Origin: Oncomelania hupensis
Lineage: Eukaryota > Mollusca > Gastropoda > Littorinimorpha > Pomatiopsidae
Reading direction: 5' to 3'
Assembly (NCBI GenBank): GCA_036898135.1
Contig: CM072516.1
Span: 21,420,657 to 21,484,656, forward strand
Length of the DNA: 64,000 nucleotides
Positions within the stretch are counted from its first letter, which is position 1. Each line of letters opens with the position of its first letter. The notes below the pieces were generated by a model. That model worked only from the letters and a program-made list of their open reading frames with translations, was not told the origin of the DNA and did not search any database. The position numbers were made by a program, and so were the translations under genes. Positions 58,671 through 64,000 of the stretch are shown here, piece by piece.

Positions 58671-59142
58671 CGTTGTACAAATCCTAAGTGTTTTTATTTT
58701 GTTTATTTTAAATAACGTCACCGAAGCGATTCTAGATTTAAATCCTAATAGGGTATTATGTTGTCATTGTCATCTATTCTCAAAAAAGTATGTATCCTCT
58801 TCAGCTTTCGTCTATCTCATTATTTTCACAACTCACAACGACTCCACCACCACCACCACCATCATCACCAACATCGCACTCTAACAGTAAAATCCAGTTT
58901 TAGAAATATGATAAACAATGTATGCATATAATATTATTATTATACATACACATAACTCATCTCATATCTCAAACGGTGGTTATTGTCAGCTCACGTTGGG
59001 CGTGTGCCGTTACAGACGTTTTGAACAGAATTGGACCATTATAGTACAGCTGGGTGGAGGCGGAATATGGCTGCCTAGCTTTATAAAACTTGATCAGTGT
59101 TGATTGTTTTTGATTTCTTCAGTCAAAGTCAGACACATGCTA
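58671..59142. other. Unassigned stretch
   Basis: A short CAC/CAT-rich tract lies near 58845-58870. Nothing else recognised. Confidence 0.5.
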
Positions 59143-59297
59143 CCTAGCTGAGACTCCGCGACACTAACGTTCGTTTGTCTCTTTCCGTGAGATAAATTTA
59201 AAGTCCCCAACACATGAGCATATATATAGGAAATTGTTCTGTCTCTTTCCTAGTGAACTTCCACTTATAAGCCTAGGCCAATCTCAGCTACGCAGAG
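59143..59297. repeat. Inverted repeat related to the 19485 hairpin
   Basis: CCTAGCTGAGACT (59143-59155) and ATCTCAGCTACGCAGAG (59281-59297) are inverted copies of the arm found at 19485-19502, around a ~125-bp spacer. The right arm with its flanking GGCCA matches 19491-19510 on the opposite strand. The spacer holds TGTCTCTTTCC twice. Confidence 0.6.
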
Positions 59298-59650
59298 AAT
59301 AATGAAATCAGAAACCTTCCGGGATAATAATAGTTTGTCCTTAAAAAAACCTTGACTTAAATTCGTAATTATCAGTTCTGGCTTAAATTTTAAACCGCTG
59401 TTTACTACTTTGTGTGATCGACCTTGGAAAACTCTTTGAAACTCTTCTAAAGGATGTCACAAACCTAATCGGAAAGATAAAGCGTATGAGTAACGAACAC
59501 AACCAAGGTTGTTTGTTTTTTTTAATTTTATTTATGTCGCCTTTGTTGTGACATCTTTGTCTGTCACTCTGTCCAAGATAATGGGAAAACCATACACAAG
59601 CCTTTACGCACTTTAGAGGGCCACACGTTTGTTAACATGTTTGAACGGAT
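59298..59650. other. Unassigned stretch
   Basis: No gene or repeat recognised. Confidence 0.5.
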
Positions 59651-59855
59651 TTAATTGAGATAATAATTGTAAGCAATGGACATTACACAATTGAGGTAGA
59701 CGAGTAACTCACCGTAAAATACTTTTGAGATAATGCAATTGGGACAATGATCCTGTTGAGATAGTACAATTGAGACCATTACTAGTTACATTTTGAGATA
59801 ACGATTTCCAGACAATCATTATTTAGTATTTGCGATAATACATTGGAAACAATTT
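59651..59855. repeat. Diverged repeat based on TTGAGATAATACAATTGAGA
   Basis: Five imperfect units at about 59655, 59725, 59756, 59792 and 59829, each with TTGAGATAA/TTGCGATAA followed by an ACAAT element. Confidence 0.6.
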
Positions 59856-60056
59856 AGTCGTACTTTAAAAAAAATGTATTGGGGTCCGCAGTACATAGGA
59901 CACCAGTGTTTGGTTCCCACAGCATAGCTGGGACTTGCCGTGTGAGAAGTAAACGTAAGCCTCCGCGAGTTTCAGCTATGCGTTGTGTTTTTGGTGTTGA
60001 CCTAGATATGGTATTATTTTCTATATCAGTCAAATGCCTGAGTTCAGTTTCCTATT

Positions 60057-60076
60057 TAATAATGATAATGATGATG

Positions 60077-60169
<93 letters not shown>

Positions 60170-60222
60170 GAAGAAGAAGAAGAAGAAGAAGAAGAAGAAG
60201 AAGAAGAAGAAGAAGAAGAAGA
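60057..60222. repeat. (AAT)n followed by (GAA)n
   Basis: About 35 AAT triplets and then GAA triplets, with poly-Asn, poly-Ile and poly-Glu ORFs as artefacts. Confidence 0.96.
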
Positions 60223-60351
60223 AGATGAAGAAGAAGAAGAAACGAAAGAAAAGAAAGAAAGAGAAGAACCACAAGATGAAGGATATATATGCGCTTTCCT
60301 CATAAATTAGTCTTAAAGCGTAAAGAAGAAGTAGAAAAGGAAACGAAGGAG

Positions 60352-60500
60352 AAGAAGAAGAAGAAGAAGAAGAAGAAGAAGAAGAAGAAGAAGAAGAAGA
60401 AGAAGAAAAAGAAGAAAAAGAAGAAGAAGAAGAAGAAGAAGAACAAGAAGAAGAAGAAGAAGAAGAAGAAGAAGAACAAGAAGAAGAAGAAGAAGAAGAA
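60352..60500. repeat. (GAA)n microsatellite upstream of the LINE
   Basis: About 48 GAA triplets with occasional AAC or AAA changes. Confidence 0.96.
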
Positions 60501-60606
60501 TCACAGGCACAAGCACAAGAATACGAGCAAGAAGATTGTATGCCATATAAGGGCTGTCCTCATAAATCAATCTTAAAGCACGACGACGACGTCGAAGAAG
60601 AGGAGG

Positions 60607-62358
60607 ATGAGGAGGAGTTTATGCTACCAGACGGTGAAGCGGCTGACAAGTGTTAAACAGCCCAAAGTCTCCACTATCCAAAGCAAGTCTGGCATTTGCC
60701 TTACAGAAGAACAAGAAGTCTTGGACAGATGGACAGAGTACTGCTCTGACCTTTACAACCATACACCAAATGGAGACCCATCAGTTCTAGCATGTCCCGA
60801 GAGCAGAGAAAAAGAAGAAATCCTCCCAATTCTCCGGGAAGAAGTTGAGGCAGCAGTGCAATCGCTGAAGAAAGGGAAGTCAGCGGGAGTGGACAACATA
60901 CCAGCGGAACTGCTACAAGCAGGAGGAGAAGCGATGACTGATGCTCTCACCACTATCTGTAACAAGATCTGGCAGAGTGGGGAATGGCCTACACCATGGA
61001 CCCAGTCGCTTGTCATCACTCTTCCTAAAAAAGGTAACCTTCAGGAGTGTGAAAATTACCGCACCATCAGCCTCATCAGCCATCCCAGCAAGGTCCTCCT
61101 GAAAATAATACTCAACAGGTTGAAACCACAAGCTGAACAAATCATAGCTGAAGAACAAGCAGGATTCATGGCAGGGCGAAGTACCACTGAACAGATTTTC
61201 AACCTCAGAATAATCTGTGAGAAATACCTACAGCACCAACAACATCTATATCATGTGTTCATAGACTTCAAGAAGGCATTTGACCGAGTCTGGCATGCAG
61301 CTCTATGGGCAACCATGAAAGTGTACAACATCAGCCCTAAAATCATAGAAGTCATCAAAAGCCTGTATGACAAGGCTACCAGTGCAGTCCTCCATAACAG
61401 CGCCATCGGGAACTGGTTCAGAACAACAATCGGTGTGCGTCAAGGATGCCTACTCTCTCCAACACTCTTCAACATCTTCCTAGAGCGCATCATGTCAGAT
61501 GCTCTTGCAGATCACGAAGGCACAGTCAGCATAGGGGGCAGAGCAATCTCCAATCTTCGTTTTGCGGATGATATTGATGGATTGGCTGGAGAGGAACAAG
61601 AACTTGAACAGCTTGTACAGAGGCTTGACACCACCTCCAGAGCTTATGGAATGGAAATAAGTGCAGAGAAGACCAAAATGATGACCAACAACACCAATGG
61701 CATCAACACGGACATCAAAGTACAAGGCCAATCCCTCAACACAGTGCACAGCTTCAAATATTTAGGAGCCATTGTGTCAGACAATGGGTCTCGACAGGAA
61801 GTCCTCTCCAGGATCGCACAAACAACTGCTGCCCTGACAAGGTTGAAGCCCATTTGGAAAGACAGAACCATCAGTCTACATTCCAAAGTAAGACTGCTGC
61901 GATCTCTGGTCATCTCCATCTTCCTATATGCTTGCGAAGCATGGACCCTCACAGCAGATCTCCAACGAAGAATACAAAGCATGGAGATGAGGTGCTACAG
62001 AAGACTTCTGTGCATTTCCTATACCCAACACATCACCAACGTTGAAGTCCGACAGACCATCACACAAGCCATTGGACAACACGATGACCTGCTCACAGTG
62101 GTGAAGAAACGGAAACTCCGATGGTATGGCCACGTCACCAGATCATCAGGCCTTGCAAAGACCATTCTGCAAGGCACAGTGCAAGGAGGTAGAAGAAGGG
62201 GGAGACCGAAAAAGAGGTGGGAGGACAACATTCGAGAATGGACTGGTTTGACACTGAGCGAAGCCATGAGGGCTGCTGAGGACAGAGAAAGATGGAGTAT
62301 GCTGGTTAAGCGATCATCTGTGGTGCCCCTACGACCTTCGGGTTATGGGACAGGATAG
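60607..62358 (+). CDS. RTE-like LINE reverse transcriptase (583 codons)
   Basis: Same protein as at 20621, shortened at the N-terminus; its first six or so residues come from flanking DNA (homology begins at YQTVKRL). Domain A VFIDFKKAF has D220, domain B GVRQGC starts at G276 and FADD is at 319-322. The C-terminal KLRWYGHV and GRRRGRPKKRW are intact. It has three amino-acid differences that I can see (E to K, I to T, V to A) and about five silent ones compared with the first copy. No stop or frameshift. It lacks the endonuclease and its own promoter, so autonomous activity is unlikely. Confidence 0.92.
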   Translation: MRRSLCYQTVKRLTSVKQPKVSTIQSKSGICLTEEQEVLDRWTEYCSDLYNHTPNGDPSVLACPESREKEEILPILREEVEAAVQSLKKGKSAGVDNIPAELLQAGGEAMTDALTTICNKIWQSGEWPTPWTQSLVITLPKKGNLQECENYRTISLISHPSKVLLKIILNRLKPQAEQIIAEEQAGFMAGRSTTEQIFNLRIICEKYLQHQQHLYHVFIDFKKAFDRVWHAALWATMKVYNISPKIIEVIKSLYDKATSAVLHNSAIGNWFRTTIGVRQGCLLSPTLFNIFLERIMSDALADHEGTVSIGGRAISNLRFADDIDGLAGEEQELEQLVQRLDTTSRAYGMEISAEKTKMMTNNTNGINTDIKVQGQSLNTVHSFKYLGAIVSDNGSRQEVLSRIAQTTAALTRLKPIWKDRTISLHSKVRLLRSLVISIFLYACEAWTLTADLQRRIQSMEMRCYRRLLCISYTQHITNVEVRQTITQAIGQHDDLLTVVKKRKLRWYGHVTRSSGLAKTILQGTVQGGRRRGRPKKRWEDNIREWTGLTLSEAMRAAEDRERWSMLVKRSSVVPLRPSGYGTG

Positions 62359-62370
62359 GATAGGATAGGA
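60621..62370 (+). mobile_element. RTE-like LINE, independent 5'-truncated insertion
   Basis: Matches the element at 20552-22446 from the CTACCAG of the YQTVKRL codons to the stop, and ends in three or more GGATA units. The flanks are unrelated to the first locus, so this is a separate insertion. It starts about 155 bp further 3'. I could not find a clear target-site duplication, perhaps because both flanks are purine-rich repeats. Confidence 0.88.
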
Positions 62371-62397
62371 AGCTTTTTTCTCATAAATTTTAAAGCT

Positions 62398-62725
62398 CCA
62401 AGAAGAAGAACAGGAAGGTGAATTTATACTATATAGATATAAGCGCTTTCTTTATAAATCCGTCTTAAAGCAAGAAGAAGAAGAAGGAGGAGGAGAAGAA
62501 GAAGAAGAAGAAGAAGAAGAAGAAGAAGAAGAAGAAGAAGAGAATGAAAGAAAGAAAGAAAAAAAAAGCAAAGGCAGAAGCACCAGAAGAAGTGCGGCGA
62601 TCTGTATCTATCATACACTCTGGCATGTTACACACACTCACTTTTACATACATCACACACACACTCACACACACACACACAACAACACACACACCCAAAC
62701 ACACACACACACACACACACACTCG
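62398..62725. repeat. (GAA)n and (CA)n tracts downstream of the LINE
   Basis: GAA triplets at 62471-62540 and a CA tract at about 62630-62725. Confidence 0.94.
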
Positions 62726-62784
62726 TCGATCAAACATGGCGCTCACAATTAGAAAAAAGAAAAAAAAGGAATCTAGTAATTTTT

Positions 62785-62950
62785 TTTAATTGTGGGTTGA
62801 CTTTGCATCCAGTAGGATTATTGAGGAAGCGGGTGGTGGGTTGAGGAGATGGGGAAGCCGAAGAACCCGGAGAAAACCTTCGGTGACCCGTTAAATCTGA
62901 TACTAAGCCAAATATGTGGTCCCCGGCGGCAGCGCGAGTCTTCTCAAATG
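62785..62950 (-). mobile_element. SINE-like element, minus strand
   Basis: On the minus strand the segment contains ACGGGTCACC, then GGTTTTCTCCGGGTTCT, a C/T-rich stretch and GCAAAGTCAACCCACAATTA followed by AAAAAAA. The CTCCGGGT core is shared with the SINE at 28362-28686. The 5' end and any pol III boxes could not be fixed. Confidence 0.55.
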
Positions 62951-63078
62951 GCATTATTGCCCTACCAGATATAGCATACAACTTGGTGTGTTTATAATTT
63001 CTGGTACAGCATAATGCAAGGTGTTGCGCACCAATTACTAACAGTGCATGTGCTATGTTGTATTGGCTACGAAACCAT

Positions 63079-63153
63079 TCAACTTTAACAGTACAACTTA
63101 TGTTAATCTGATGAATAAAATTTGATACAACAACAACAACAATCAACTTTAAC
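63079..63153 (+). mobile_element. 53-bp retroposon-like unit with 11-bp TSD
   Basis: TCAACTTTAAC at 63079-63089 and 63143-63153 brackets a 53-bp insert (63090-63142). The insert begins AGTACAACTTATGTTAATCT and ends in a (CAA)n tail. The first 46 bases are identical to 200-245, with the same first base. Confidence 0.7.
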
Positions 63154-64000
63154 GTGTCCCATAGGCGCGCGTTGGTGTAAACTGTCTTTAGCCGTGATTT
63201 CCATATTACCATAGCATAGCGAATGAAATTGAGTTTTCACAATTTACACACAATATTTTTAAATTTATTTTGGTAGTATTTCATTTGATAGGATGAACTT
63301 AACGAGCCTACAATAACAGTCTGGCGAATGTATATAACGTGCACCCAGTTCCTTGATAGCAGGACTTGATCATTGTGGCGAAAGGAACTGATAACTTCGT
63401 GTTCCCATGACGATAATGGTAACTACATGATTATTGTGGGAAAAGTCGTGTCATTATAAGTGGATAAGACAGTCAAATAAGTGGTGGGAAAACAACTTAC
63501 TCAGCTACCATTAAGGAGGCTTGAGACCTAGTCATTGACATTGTGCCGTTGGAAATGTTGTTCATTGTATTACTTTACTTACATTCCTTCCCCGTTGAGG
63601 CCAAACGCTGAAGTAAAACAGTCTAGAAATGCTAATGGCGGGACCGCTGCCTTGCCCATTCACCTGACCATACTGCTGTAGCCGAGGTTCCACCAGTCTT
63701 TGCGAGTCTGAGCTACGCAGTGTGCTAGCTTACCACACATTGAGGAACCCATGGATCCACGGCCGGATTCCGTGTGTTTTGTTTAATTTTGCAATGTTGG
63801 ATTATCCTATGATCTGAAACTACTATAATGAATGAACGCGAGTGCAGATCCGCTCCAATCCTACAATGCTCATTTGTATAGAACACAGCTCTAGGTCGAG
63901 ACAGCTGGCATGCTGGGGACGCTGGGGTGCGGGCCAAATAGTAGCCAACAAATTAATCGCTAATGCACATGTGCACGTGAATGTCCGTCAAATGCTCCTT
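63154..64000. other. Unassigned stretch with one copy of the hairpin-arm motif
   Basis: Non-coding as far as I can see. AGTCTGAGCTACGCAGTGTG (63705-63724) is the reverse complement, with one mismatch, of the arm at 19487-19506. No partner arm is visible before the window ends. Confidence 0.5.

Larger units (their letters stand above)
60291..62472. repeat. Four-copy ~30-bp motif alternating with GAA tracts, split by the LINE
   Basis: A motif of the form GCGCTTTCCTCATAAAT..GTCTTAAAGC occurs at 60291-60320, 60551-60580, 62371-62397 and 62443-62472. Each copy is followed by GAA/GAC triplets and preceded by a TATA-rich stretch. Its ends GCTTT and AAAGC are complementary. The RTE-like LINE sits between copies two and three; without it they would be about 70 bp apart, like copies three and four. 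Confidence 0.7.

Overview
This is eukaryotic nuclear DNA, most likely from an invertebrate animal, and a mollusc is my best guess. The reasons are very dense microsatellites, 5'-truncated non-LTR retrotransposons with short tandem tails and target-site duplications, tRNA- and 5S-like SINEs, GT..AG splice signals, CCCTAA-like repeats and very few coding exons. Nothing bacterial is present: no operons, rRNA operon or CRISPR. The species assignment is inference; the element types are read from the sequence.

Layout. Positions 1-26000 (copy A) and 29366-55692 (copy B) are two near-identical direct copies of the same ~26 kb. Copy A stops at a run of exactly 500 N (26001-26500) and 2.9 kb of unique sequence (26501-29365) follows before copy B starts. 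B has 328 bp that A lacks (30031-30358). A carries extra single-base differences, including one frameshift in the only multi-exon gene candidate. The gap position suggests an assembly or haplotype duplication rather than a biological one, but a real segmental duplication cannot be excluded from sequence alone. Copy B runs on into a tail present once (55693-64000). To convert A to B add 29336-29341 near position 200, about 29660 near 1000-1800, 29676-29681 from about 3000 to 22500, and 29692 at the end.

Genes. The clearest coding sequences are three long reverse-transcriptase ORFs of one RTE-like LINE family (20621-22438, its duplicate 50302-52119, and 60607-62358). All three copies are 5'-truncated and lack the endonuclease. 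The independent third copy differs from the first at only about eight or nine positions over 1.75 kb, so the family moved recently. Older relatives are a decayed inverted copy (15340-16814; 45018-46494) and a 187-bp 3' stub (10195-10381; 39869-40056). A CR1/Jockey-type RT remnant with a YADD box lies at 14945-15107 (44622-44784). Host-gene evidence is limited to a frame-damaged minus-strand gene (exons 9452-9373 and 8685-7974; copy B 39128-39049 and 38362-37650) and one good first exon (58248-58308) running into a GTAAGT donor.

Repeats. An ~820-bp GC-rich non-coding retroposon is bounded by a 13-bp target-site duplication (5884-6730). A tRNA-Leu/Ser-type SINE lies at 28362-28686, a 5S-like SINE at 1010-1312/30670-30972, and a third SINE on the minus strand at 62785-62950. 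A 46-bp unit begins at exactly the same base at two unrelated loci, each time between direct repeats (200-245 and 63090-63142). A foldback pair of 16-bp minisatellites spans 12449-13203. A 20-bp motif forms hairpins or half-hairpins at 19485, 59143 and 63705. Many diverged minisatellites with 30-60 bp units are also present. The remaining sequence looks like ordinary non-coding DNA.
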